Positions 36,862-45,811 of a stretch of 64,000 nucleotides of DNA are shown here, piece after piece; position 1 is the stretch's first letter; each line of letters begins with the position of its first letter. The notes under the pieces are model-generated. The model was not told the DNA's origin. It ran no database searches and worked only from the letters and a program-made list of their open reading frames with translations. Both the position numbers and the translations under genes were made by a program. Origin of the DNA: Archangium gephyra. GTDB lineage: Bacteria > Myxococcota > Myxococcia > Myxococcales > Myxococcaceae. The DNA lies in the NCBI RefSeq assembly GCF_001027285.1, contig NZ_CP011509.1, positions 1,124,501 to 1,188,500 on the forward strand. The letters run 5' to 3'.

Positions 36862-37596
36862 CTACTTGAGACGGAAGGGGACCTTCACGATGCGGAAGAC
36901 GGCGGTGGGCTGGCCGTCCACGAGCGCGGGCTCGTAGCGCCAGGTGCGCACCGCGGCGATGGCGGCGCCCACGAAGGGCTCCTCGCCGCGCATCACCTTG
37001 ACGTTGCTGACGCCGCCGTCCGCCTCGACGACGATCTTAAGGATGACCATGCCCTCCTGGCCCTTGGCCCTCATGTCCGAGGGGAACTCGGGCAGCAGGT
37101 TGGAGCTGAGCTCCCTGGGCGGCGTGGCGGACTCGGGGAGGTTGATGGGCCTGGGGCGCAGCGAGCCACCGGCCACGCCGGGGCTGTCCATGCCCGTGAC
37201 GAGGGCGCCCGCGACGAGCTGGCCCGTGCCGCCCACGGCGACGGGGGCCTCGGCCACCGCGTGCTCCGCGTCGGCCTCGGGCGGCTTCTCCACCGGAATC
37301 TCCTTGGGCGCCACCATGGCCGCGGGCGCGGCGACGGTGGGCGGCGGAGGCGGCTTCGCCTTGGGCTTGGGCGGCGGGGGCGGAGGAGGTGTGGGGGAGG
37401 GAGGAGGAGCGGGAGGAGGCGGAGGCGGACGGAACACCACGTCCACCTTCTTCTCCTTGATGACTTCCCTCACCTGGTTGCCCACGGCCACCGCGGTGAG
37501 TCCGATCAGGGCGCACATCCCGAGGGAGGCGACGCCCGAGAGCGCGAACCGCCGGGCGGACTGCACGTCGGTGGCGCTGTCGTAGGTCTCGAACAT
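36862..37596 (-). CDS. tonB: TonB energy-transducing protein
   Basis: 244 aa from ATG 37596 (MFETYDSATDVQSARRF); a longer frame from 37671 lacks support. One membrane segment near 25-45 (LGMCALIGLTAVAVG), then a Pro-rich periplasm-spanning region (KKVDVVFRPPPPPPAPPPSP and further Pro/Lys repeats). The C-terminal TonB domain (about 165-244) has SDMRAKGQEGMVILKIVVEADGGVSNVKVMRGE and TWRYEPALVDGQPTAVF. First gene of the operon tonB-exbB-exbD-exbD-receptor-lipoprotein. Confidence 0.93.
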   Translation of the reverse strand: MFETYDSATDVQSARRFALSGVASLGMCALIGLTAVAVGNQVREVIKEKKVDVVFRPPPPPPAPPPSPTPPPPPPPKPKAKPPPPPTVAAPAAMVAPKEIPVEKPPEADAEHAVAEAPVAVGGTGQLVAGALVTGMDSPGVAGGSLRPRPINLPESATPPRELSSNLLPEFPSDMRAKGQEGMVILKIVVEADGGVSNVKVMRGEEPFVGAAIAAVRTWRYEPALVDGQPTAVFRIVKVPFRLK

Positions 37597-37617
37597 GACG
37601 TCCAGCGGTATAGCGAC

Positions 37618-37762
37618 GTCACGTTTCAGCCACGTGCAGCCCCCGCAACAGTTCGTCACGCCGTGCGTCACGTCCTCCTCGCGCCCACCTCACGGCCGTG
37701 TCACGGCGTGACGATTCGCGCACGATCCGTGACGTGGGGGTTTCATGTCACAGACGTGTCAC
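37618..37762. promoter_or_regulatory. Cluster of GTCAC/GTGAC half-sites upstream of tonB
   Basis: Eight half-sites lie in 145 bp: GTCAC at 37618, 37655, 37667, 37700, 37747 and 37758, and GTGAC at 37708 and 37729. The pair at 37700-37712 is a perfect palindrome, GTCAC-GGC-GTGAC. Two other pairs are direct repeats 12 and 11 bp apart, about one helical turn. The cluster lies in the intergenic space between the divergent tonB operon and the large kinase, so it may control either or both. Which regulator binds is unknown. Confidence 0.5.
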
Positions 37763-37898
37763 GGTGGGAGAGGGGAGATGACTTGAAAGGTCATCCCGTT
37801 CTGGACCCAGCTCCAGGCGGGCAGGCAGGCGGACGGTCCTCTCGGGAGGCCGTTCGTTTGGAGGGGTACACCGAACCGTGCGAGTCTCGTGGACGACC

Positions 37899-40800
37899 AT
37901 GTCGGCCGCGGAGCTCCAGGAGCTGGAGCAGGGAAGGATCGGTCCCTACCGCCTCCTGGGGAAGTTGAGCTCGGGGGGATGGGGGTCGTGTACCGCGCGT
38001 GTCTCGACGAGACGGGGGAGCGGGTCGCCCTCAAGACGGTGCGGGTGCCCGAGGCGGCCATGCTGCGCGGCATCCGCCGGGAGATCCACGCGCTGCGGCG
38101 CATCCAGCACCCGGGCGTGGTGCGCGTGCTCGCCGAGGGCGTGCAGGACGGACTGCCCTGGTACGCCATGGAGCTGCTCGAGGGGCTCACCCTCCGGCGC
38201 TACGTCGACGAGCTGTGGAAGCGCAACCCCGGCACCACGACGGACGTCATCACCCAGGTCGTCTCCGCTCCCCAGCCTCCGAGTGGCACGGGCTCCACGG
38301 GCGTCTCGTTCCGTCCCTTCGGGCCGCCTCCGCTGGAGCAGCGGCGCGAAGCGGCCCTGGAGCGGCTGGGCGAGGTGCTCACCCTGACGCGCCGCCTGTG
38401 CTCCTCGCTGGCCTTCCTGCATGGCGAGGGCATCGTCCACAGGGATCTCAAGCCGGAGAACATCGTCATCCGCCCGGATGGCACGCCGGTGCTGGTGGAC
38501 TTCGGGTTGGCCTCCGCCTTCGGGGGGCCGATGGGCCGCGAGTCGCTCGACGTCTCCGGCAGCATGGAGGGCTCCTACGTCTACATGGCCCCCGAGCAGA
38601 TCAAGGGCGGGCTGGTGGATGCGCGGGCGGACCTCTATTCGTTGGGCTGCATCCTCCATGAGCTGGTGGTGGGGCAGCCGCCCTTCCCGGGCTCGGGTTG
38701 GGAGGTGCTGCGGCGGCACCTGCAGGATCAGCCCTACCGGCTCTCGGAGTGGGTGAAGGGCGTGCCGCCGGAGCTGGATGCCCTGGTGCAGCGCATGCTG
38801 GCGAAGGTGCCGCGTGAGCGCATCGGCTACGCCGCGGACGTGGGTGCCGCGCTCGCCGGGCTCGGGGCGGAGGAGCTTCCCCGGCCGCCTCGGGACTCGC
38901 CGCGGCCGTACCTCTACCGGCCGGAGTTCGTGGGGCGGCAGCGGCTCTTGATGGAGCTGGAGCAGCGGCTGGCGATGGCCCGCGAGGGCCAGGGCGGGTG
39001 TCTGCTGATCGGCGGCGAGAGTGGCGCGGGCAAGACGCGCGTGGTGATGGAGTGCGCGGTGTCCGCCAGCCGGACGGCCGTGCGCGTCGTCACCGGCGGC
39101 TGCCTCCCGCTCTCCGGCAGTGGCACGGGCGAGCAGCTGTACGGTGAGCCGCTGCATGCCTTCAAGCCGCTGCTGCAGGCCATCGCCGACGAGTGCCGGC
39201 ACCTGGGTTTCGAGGAGACGGAGCGGCTGCTGGGCGCGCGGGGGAAGGTGCTGGCCCGCTACGAGCCCGCGCTGGCGGACCTGCCCGGACAGGAGGCCCG
39301 GCCCGAGCCTCCCCGGCTCCCGCCGCAGGCCGCCCGCGAGCGCGTCATGCGCTGCCTGGCCGAGACGCTCGCCGCCTTCTGCGAGAAGGAGCCCGTGCTG
39401 CTCGTCATCGACGACCTGCAGTGGGCCGATGAGCTGTCGCTGGGCGTGCTGGACTCCCTGCAGGCGGGATTCCTCGGTGAGTCGCACGTGCTGGTGGTGG
39501 GCACCTACCGCAGCGAGGAGCTGGACGCGGCGCTGCGGATGCTCCTGGCCGCGCCGGGCGTGACGCACCGGGCGCTGGGGCAGCTGGATGAGTCCATGGT
39601 GGCGCGGATGGTGGAGGACATGCTGGCGCTGCCCTCGCCGCCGGACTCCTTCGTGCGCTTCCTCACGACGCGCTCGGCGGGCAACCCCTTCTTCGTGGCC
39701 GAGTACCTGCGCACGGCCATCGACGAGCGGCTGCTCTTCCGGGACGTCTTCGGCCGGTGGCAGGTGGCGGCCGGGGGTGATGCCCTGGATCGGCTGCACG
39801 AGGAGCTGCCGCTGCCCGGCGTGCTGCATGACCTGGTGGGCCGGCGGCTGGAGGGCCTGGGCTCGGAGGCGCGCGGCCTGCTGGAGGTGGCCTCCGTGCT
39901 GGGCCGCGAGCTGGACGCGGACGTGCTGGCGGTGGCCGCCGGGATGGGAGACCTGCAGGAGCTGGAGGCCCTGGAGGAGCTGCGCGCGCGGCACGTGCTG
40001 GAGGACGCGGGCGGTGGGCGGCTGCGCTTCGTCCACGACAAGCTGAGGGAGATCGCCTACGAGGGCATCCTCCCCGAGCGGCGCCGTCCCCTGCATCGCG
40101 CGGCGGCCATGGCGCTGGAAGAGCACCACGCGGAGGAGGGCGTGCCGCCGGCGCTCTACCCCGTGCTGGCGCACCACTTCGAGCTCGCCCAGGACGACGT
40201 GTGGACCTTCGAGTACCTGGAGAAGGCGGGGGCGAACGCGTTGCAGGCGGGGGCGAACCTGGAGGCCTCGGGCTACCTGCGCCGGGCGCTGGAGCTGGAG
40301 GTGCAGCGCGGGCAGGACACGGGCGTGCGGGTGGATGGGAGCCGGCGCGCGCGTTGGGAGCGGCTGCTCGCCGAGGCCATGCACGGCCTGTCGGACTTCG
40401 AGGCCTGCATCTCGCACGGCCAGCGGGCGCTGGCGGAGCTGGGCCGGCCGCTGCCGGAGACGCCGGGCGGGTTGGGGCGCTTCATTTTGACGCAGGTGGT
40501 GCGGCAGGTGCTGCACCTGGTGCTGCCCCGGAAGTGGGTGCGCGAGGACGACCGGCAGACGCGCGTGTTGCTGGGCGCCTCGGCGCTCGCGGCGACGCGG
40601 CTGGCCGAGTGCTACTACTGGCGTTATGACCCGCTGCGCATGGTGGCCACCGCGCTGCTGGCGGTGAACCTGGCCGAGCGCGCGGGCCGCGACGCGGAGA
40701 TGCTGCGGTTGTACGGGCAGCTCGGCTCCATCACCGGCATGGGACGGCTGCACCCGCTGGCGCGCGCCTACTTCCGCCGCGCCCAGGGCGAGGGCCTGCT

Positions 40801-41743
40801 GGTGGAGGATCCGAGCGCCACGGCCTTCGGGCTCATCGTCGAGTCTATGTACCACTCGTGCTTCGCGCGCTGGGAGCCGGCCGCGGGCAAGGCGAGCGAG
40901 GCGCAGCGGGTGTTGCTGCGGCTGGGGGACAAGGGCGAGCTCGAGCTGTCCGAGGTGTTGCTGGGCCACGTGGACTACTACACGGGCCGCTTCGAGGAGG
41001 CGCTGGCGCGCTTCGCGGGCATCCGCGAGTCGGCCCGGAAGCGGGGCCACTTCCAGCACGAGGTGTGGAGCACGTACACCATGGCGCGCAGCCTGCTGGT
41101 GCTCGGCCGGGTGGACGAGGCGATGCCGCTGTTGCGCGAGGCGGTGGGGATGCTGCGGGGCAGGCATGATCCGCTCTCGCACATCATCTGCGGCGGGCTG
41201 CTGGGGATGGCGTACCTGCAGCGCGAGGACTGGGAGCGGGCGCGGGACGAGGCCGACAAGGTGATGGAGCTGGCGAGGCGTTACCAGCCCATGTTGTACA
41301 CGGAGATCCACGGGTACGAGGGCGCGGCGCGGGTGTACCTGGCGCTCTGGGAGCGGGAGCGGGTGCCCGGGCAGAAGCCGCCGCCGGTGGCCGAGGAAGC
41401 GAAGCGGGCGTGCGCGCGGCTGTCGTCCTTCGCGGTCCGTTTCCCCCTGTCCGGAGCGGTGGCGCTGCGCTGCACGGGGCGGATGCACTGGCTTGCGGGC
41501 CACAAGTGGCGGGCGCGCTCGGCGTGGAGGCGGAGTGCGCGGTTGGCCCGCGAGATGGGCATGCCCTACGACGAGGCGATGGCGTGGCTCGAGCTGGCGC
41601 GGACCTCGGCGCCGGGGAGCCCCGAGCGCGAGGAGTCCGCGCGGCACGCGGTGGAGGGTTTCCGCCGGCTGGGGTGTGCCGGGCTGCTGCGTGAAGCCGA
41701 GTCCCTGAATCTCCCCTCTCCCCTCGGGAGAGGGACGGGGTGA
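37899..41743 (+). CDS. Ser/Thr kinase-AAA ATPase-TPR fusion, frameshifted near start
   Basis: About 1,280 aa. The true N-terminus is MSAAELQELEQGRIGPYRLLGKLSSGG from ATG 37899, but the next conserved piece (MGVVYRACLDETGERVALKTV) is in the other frame; one G is missing from the run at 37973-37978. Kinase domain residues about 12-320: HRDLKPENIVI, VDFGLAS, APEQ. Then an ATPase region with Walker A GGESGAGKTR and Walker B LLVIDDLQWADE, and about 600 aa of helical TPR-like repeats. Similar to PknK/Pkn-type signalling ATPases. The last 10 residues (SPLGRGTG) and the stop codon come from dispersed repeat R3. Confidence 0.88.
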
Positions 41744-41748
41744 GGGTG
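41711..41748 (+). repeat. Dispersed palindromic repeat, copy R3, at the end of the kinase gene
   Basis: The CCCTCTCCCC-TCGGGAGAGGG core then ACGGGGTGAGGGT, followed by CCCGGGTTGAACCC. It overlaps the last codons and the stop of the kinase gene at 41743 and forms an inverted pair with R4. Confidence 0.85.
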
Positions 41749-41828
41749 CCACGCATCCCGGGTTGAACCCGCTGTCCCCACCGTGGGCCACGGGTTGACG
41801 GGCCACGGGTTGAAGAACGGGTTCGGGA

Positions 41829-41862
41829 ACCCTCACCCCGACCCTCTCCCGGAGGGCGAGGG
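41829..41862 (-). repeat. Dispersed palindromic repeat, copy R4
   Basis: The reverse orientation of R3 (ACCCTCACCCCGACCCTCTCCC..), 80 bp away. GGGTTGA motifs at about 41760, 41792 and 41808 lie between the two copies. The pair separates the convergent kinase and truB genes and could fold as one long hairpin. Confidence 0.8.
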
Positions 41863-41870
41863 AGTTTGCG

Positions 41871-42770
41871 TCACAGTCCAGGCCACAGCGGGGTGACGGT
41901 GCGCAGGCCTCCGTCCTGCTCGCGCAGCAGTGCCACCAACTGGCCGCGCTGCAGGGCGAGCACGGGTGCTTCCGGGTCGGGGAAGCCCTCGGGCAGGCGC
42001 CAGTCCGGGGGCCTTGTTTCTCCAATGGGGATGGAGCGCCCGTGCTTGAGGTCGTTCACCTCGTCGCCCGCGATGGCCCGGGAGGAGCACCAGGGCAGCG
42101 CCTCACGGCCATGCAGCCAGACACGCCCTCCCGGGCCCGGGTCCTCCCACGGGCCGATGGCGGTGCGGTGCAGCCGGGACAGGTGGGCGCCACAACCAAG
42201 CGCCCGGCCGAGGTCCCGCGCGAGCGCTCGCACGTAGTAGCCACCGCGGCAGGTGATGCGCAGGCGGCTGCGGCGGGGCAGCTCGTGGGCGAGCCAGCGA
42301 GCCTCGTGGAGATAGACGCGAGAAGGAGGAAGCTCCACGGACTCGCCCCGGTGGGCCTTCTTGTACGCGGGTTCACCGCCTACCTTCTTGGCACTGGTCG
42401 CGGGAGGCACCTGCTCCCTCCAACCAAGGAAGGGGACGAGCGCGGCGTCCAGAATATTGTCCGACAGGACACGAGTATCACCCTCATGGAGGACCTGACC
42501 GAGCAGGTCTCCATTGTCTGTCTCCACGCCCCAGGTGATTTCGGCCTCGTACGTCTTGGGCACGGCGTGCAGCAGGTCCATCAGGTGCGTGGCCGGGCCC
42601 GCCAGCAGCAGCAGCAGGCCCTCGGCGAAGGGGTCGAGCGTGCCGCCATGGCAGACGGGCAGTTGTTTGCGCGTGAGGCCCGCGGCTTCCACCTCGCCCA
42701 TGAATGCCTGCACCAGGGAGAAGCTGGTGGGGCCCACCGGTTTATGGGCCAGATAGATGCCGGGCTTCAT
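41871..42770 (-). CDS. truB: tRNA pseudouridine-55 synthase
   Basis: 299 aa from ATG 42770 (MKPGIYLAHKPVGPTSFSLVQ). It isomerises U55 in the T-loop of tRNAs. The catalytic Asp is in HGGTLDPFAEGLLLLL (about residue 46), followed by KTYEAEITWGVETDNGD, RVYLHEARW, and RITCRGGYYVRALARDLGRALGCGAHLSRLHRTAIGPW, the conserved TruB core. The C-terminal end is a PUA-like tail (..GQLVALLREQDGGLRTV). The upstream gene at 42840 is divergent. Confidence 0.95.
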   Translation of the reverse strand: MKPGIYLAHKPVGPTSFSLVQAFMGEVEAAGLTRKQLPVCHGGTLDPFAEGLLLLLAGPATHLMDLLHAVPKTYEAEITWGVETDNGDLLGQVLHEGDTRVLSDNILDAALVPFLGWREQVPPATSAKKVGGEPAYKKAHRGESVELPPSRVYLHEARWLAHELPRRSRLRITCRGGYYVRALARDLGRALGCGAHLSRLHRTAIGPWEDPGPGGRVWLHGREALPWCSSRAIAGDEVNDLKHGRSIPIGETRPPDWRLPEGFPDPEAPVLALQRGQLVALLREQDGGLRTVTPLWPGL

Positions 42771-42839
42771 GCGTCGGGATTCCTCGGAAGTTTCATCTGG
42801 GTGTAGCGCATGCATACCTTTATTTCCGGGGACAACTCG

Positions 42840-44942
42840 ATGGTGGACATGGGACGGGACAGGGCGGGCGAGCCACGAGCCGAGGTGTGGGGGCGCGCTG
42901 TCCTGCTCTTCGCCGCCTTCTGCGGGCTCAAGGCGCTCAGTTCCCTCTTCGTCTTCCCGCCCCTGGAGAGTGCCTCGGTGTGGCTCCCCAGCGGCTTGAC
43001 GCTCGCCGTCTTCCTGCGCGCGGCCCCGCGCCGCTGGCCCGCGTACCTGGCCGCCGTCTTCGCCGCGGAGGTCATGTTGGTGCCCCTCTATGGGGACCCC
43101 TGGGACATGGCCCTCGTGTGGGGGCTGGGCAACTGTCTGCGCTCGGTGGTGGGGGCGGGGTTGATGCGGCGCTGGCTGGACGGGCCGGTGAACTTCTCCC
43201 AGCCCCGGGACGTGGTCGCGCTGCTCGTCGCGGGAGGGCTGCTCAGCCCCGTGCCCTCCGCCACGCTGGGCATGGGGGCCGTGGCGCTCTTCGGCCCGGC
43301 GTCGCTGAGCGCCGGGGACTTCTGGCACGGCTGGCTGGGCTGGTACCTCGCCGACGGGCTGGGGGCGGTGCTGTTCGCCCCCCTGCTGCTCACCTGGAGC
43401 GCCCCGCGCCCCGTGCCCCGCCGCGCGCTGGAGGACGGGGAGCTGGTGGGGTCCATGCTGCTGCTGGCGCTCGTGGCCCATGCCGCCTTCGGTGTGGCCG
43501 AGCCCCGGGGCATCCTCATGTCGCTGCCCTACCTGTGTCTGCCCTTCGTCCTCTGGTCGGCGCTGCGGCTGGGCCCTCGGGGCGCGGCCACCGCCGCCAT
43601 GGTGCTGGGGACGTTCGCCGTCTGGCACACCGCCGCCCGGCGCGGGCCCTTCGGGGCGATGGACGCCACCCTCTCCGAGCGGGTCATCTCCGTGCAGCTC
43701 TTCCTCGCGGTGGCGGGCCTGTCCACGCTCATCCTCGCCGCCATGGCGTGTGATCGCCGGCGCGTGGAGCGGGAGCAGCGGCTGCTGGCCGAGTCCGGCG
43801 CGGTGCTCGCCGAGTCGTTCGAGCCCCGGGAGACGCTGCCGCGTGTGGGCCGGCTCCTCGTGCCGGAGCTGTTCTCCGGCTTCGCCGTGTGGCTGCTGGA
43901 TGAGGACGGGCGGCTCGTCCCGGCGGCGCGGCTGGGGCTCGCGGAGCCGGCGGAGGTCCGGTTGCGCGAGGAGCTCCTCCAGCTGTCCGAGCCCTCGCGG
44001 CGCCAGCTCGGACCCGAGGGCTCCGCGGTGCTGGCGCGCATCCAGCACCAGGGCCGCCTGTTGGGAGGTCTGGCGCTGGTGCATGCCGGACACACCCACG
44101 TGGCCCGCTCGCGGGCGATGGCCTTCGCCGAGGACCTGGCCCACCACTGCGCGCTCGCGCTGGAGAACGCGCACCTGCTCGGGCAGTTCCAGTCCGCCGT
44201 CCACGTGCGTGACGAGTTCATCACCGTCGCGGCCCACGAGCTGCGCACCCCGCTCACCGCGCTCAAGTTGCAGCTGCGCAACCTGCAGCGCCCGTTGCAG
44301 CAGGGGGCCTCCAGCGAGTCCCTCCACACGCGCTTCCAGGCGGTGTCCCGGCAGGTGGGGCGCCTGGGGCGGCTGGTGGAGGGCCTGCTGGACGTGGGGC
44401 GCCTCAACACCGGCCGGTTGCCGCTGGAGCGGGAGCCGGTGGAGCTGGGCGAGCTGGTCCAGGACGTGGTGGAGCGCTTCTCCGAGGACCTGGGGCGCGC
44501 CGGCTGCGAGGTGTCGCTGTCCCTCCAGCCGCACGTCACCGGCCGGTGGGACCGGGCCCGGCTGGAGCAGGCCCTCACCCACCTGCTGAGCAACGCCGTG
44601 AAGTTCGGCGCCCGCCGGCCCATCCGGCTCCAGGTGTCGCAGGGGGGCGGCACGGCCCGGCTCGTCGTGGAGGATCAGGGCATCGGCGTCTCCCCGGAGG
44701 CGCTGGAGCGCATCTTCGGCCGCTTCGAGCGGGCGGTGCCCTCCCAGGAGTATGGCGGCCTGGGGCTCGGCCTCTTCCTCACCCGGCAGATCGTCGAGGC
44801 CCATGGGGGCACCATCCACGTCACCAGCCAGCCGGGCGAGGGGGCCACCTTCGTCCTGGAGCTGCCCGCCTCCTCCCTGGTCTCCTACGCGCACGGGCCC
44901 TCCCCCTGGCCCCAGCCCCCCGCCGACTCGCACCCCACGTGA
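42840..44942 (+). CDS. Integral-membrane histidine kinase (MASE1-like sensor)
   Basis: 700 aa from ATG 42840 (MVDMGRDRAGEPRAEVW); ATG 42810 is also possible. The first about 300 aa have about eight hydrophobic helices with ESASVWLPSGLTLAVFLRA and WHGWLGWYLADGLGAVLFAPLLLTW, typical of MASE1 sensors. A GAF-like region (about 330-445) precedes HisKA with RDEFITVAAHELRTPLTALKL (His about 467) and ATPase with LLSNAVKFG, EDQGIGVSPE and YGGLGLGLFLTRQ. It belongs to the same catalytic subfamily as the kinases at 13828 and 28720. No partner regulator is adjacent. Confidence 0.92.
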   Translation: MVDMGRDRAGEPRAEVWGRAVLLFAAFCGLKALSSLFVFPPLESASVWLPSGLTLAVFLRAAPRRWPAYLAAVFAAEVMLVPLYGDPWDMALVWGLGNCLRSVVGAGLMRRWLDGPVNFSQPRDVVALLVAGGLLSPVPSATLGMGAVALFGPASLSAGDFWHGWLGWYLADGLGAVLFAPLLLTWSAPRPVPRRALEDGELVGSMLLLALVAHAAFGVAEPRGILMSLPYLCLPFVLWSALRLGPRGAATAAMVLGTFAVWHTAARRGPFGAMDATLSERVISVQLFLAVAGLSTLILAAMACDRRRVEREQRLLAESGAVLAESFEPRETLPRVGRLLVPELFSGFAVWLLDEDGRLVPAARLGLAEPAEVRLREELLQLSEPSRRQLGPEGSAVLARIQHQGRLLGGLALVHAGHTHVARSRAMAFAEDLAHHCALALENAHLLGQFQSAVHVRDEFITVAAHELRTPLTALKLQLRNLQRPLQQGASSESLHTRFQAVSRQVGRLGRLVEGLLDVGRLNTGRLPLEREPVELGELVQDVVERFSEDLGRAGCEVSLSLQPHVTGRWDRARLEQALTHLLSNAVKFGARRPIRLQVSQGGGTARLVVEDQGIGVSPEALERIFGRFERAVPSQEYGGLGLGLFLTRQIVEAHGGTIHVTSQPGEGATFVLELPASSLVSYAHGPSPWPQPPADSHPT

Positions 44943-45034
44943 AGGGCGGGGAACAATGAGCGCGCCCCCCGCCCCCCCCGCTGTCCTCCAGCCAACCGAT
45001 GAACGGAAATGTTTCCGACGCCAACTGGATGGCA

Positions 45035-45040
45035 TACAAT
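45035..45040 (+). promoter_or_regulatory. Candidate -10 element of tRNA-Gln gene
   Basis: TACAAT, 31 bp before the tRNA 5' end, in a short AT-richer stretch. The expected -35 region is covered by a perfect palindrome CGGAAA-TG-TTTCCG (45004-45017). No good -35 hexamer, so only tentative. Confidence 0.35.
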
Positions 45041-45071
45041 CCCGTGACGAGCTGTAACCGTGCGATCTTGC

Positions 45072-45145
45072 TGGGGCGTCGTCTAAAGGCAGGACGTCAG
45101 ACTTTGAATCTGATCATCAAGGTTCGAATCCTTGCGCCCCAGCCA
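45072..45145 (+). tRNA. tRNA-Gln (anticodon TTG)
   Basis: A complete cloverleaf: acceptor TGGGGCG / CGCCCCA, D-arm around TCTAAAGGCAGGA, anticodon loop CTTTGAA giving TTG for CAA codons, T-arm AGGTTCGAATCCT, and an encoded CCA. Normal gene order, in contrast to the two modules at 1800-2105, which also lack CCA. 28 bp before the archaemetzincin start. Confidence 0.95.
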
Positions 45146-45173
45146 CCCTTCTTCCCTCGAGGACGGTGGACCG

Positions 45174-45707
45174 ATGCCGCAGCCGCAGAAGGTGCTCCTG
45201 CTGGTCCCCCTGGGGAGCCCGACCCCGGTGCTCCTGAAGGAGTTGGAGGGGCCCATTTCCCTGCAGCTCGGCCTCGCCTCGGTGGTGAGCAAGGCCTCGC
45301 TGCCGGCGCCCGCCTACGCCTTCAACAAGGACCGGAGCCAGTACCACTGCAACGCCATCATGCGCCGGCTGGCCGGGCTGATGGAGCCGGGGCAGTCCAT
45401 GGTGCTGGGCGTCACGGACGTGGACCTCTTCGTGCCGGACTCCCCCTTCGTGCTGGGTGAGGCGGACCGGGAGTCCAAGAGCGCGGTGATGAGCCTGTTC
45501 CGCCTGCGCCAGGGCGCCGATGGCGAGCAGCTGCGGCGCCGGCTCCAGGTGGAGGCCGTGCACCAGGCGGGGCACCTGCTGGGGCTGTCCTACTGCGAGG
45601 ACGCCCGGTGTGTGATGTTCTTCGCCCAGACGCCACAGGACTGCGATCGCAAGCAGATGTCGCTGTGCAACAACTGCCGCAACGAGCTGAACAAGCTCAA
45701 CCGCTAG
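45174..45707 (+). CDS. Archaemetzincin-family protein with altered active site
   Basis: 177 aa from ATG 45174; a longer frame from 45132 would overlap the tRNA. The fold matches archaemetzincins: an N-terminal domain with GVTDVDLFVP, and the C-terminal metal region HQAGHLLGLSYC-EDARCVM followed by CDRKQMSLCNNC. In active members the core is HExxHxxGxxHC; here the catalytic Glu is Gln and the third zinc-binding His is Tyr, while the zinc-ribbon Cys residues are all kept. So the second zinc site seems intact but peptidase activity is doubtful. Perhaps a binding or regulatory pseudoenzyme. Confidence 0.82.
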   Translation: MPQPQKVLLLVPLGSPTPVLLKELEGPISLQLGLASVVSKASLPAPAYAFNKDRSQYHCNAIMRRLAGLMEPGQSMVLGVTDVDLFVPDSPFVLGEADRESKSAVMSLFRLRQGADGEQLRRRLQVEAVHQAGHLLGLSYCEDARCVMFFAQTPQDCDRKQMSLCNNCRNELNKLNR

Positions 45708-45811
45708 GCGCGCCGGCCGTCCGCGCGCGTCCGCTCCCCACTCGTGTTTGAATGCCGCGCCCGCATGGACGTCTCCATGCGCGGGGCCGGAAGGAACAGG
45801 AGCACGAGCGT

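Noticed and set aside
41871-45035. One 1,054-codon minus-strand protein
   Set aside because: The first ~750 codons are antisense to the histidine kinase at 42840; only the part after ATG 42770 is truB.
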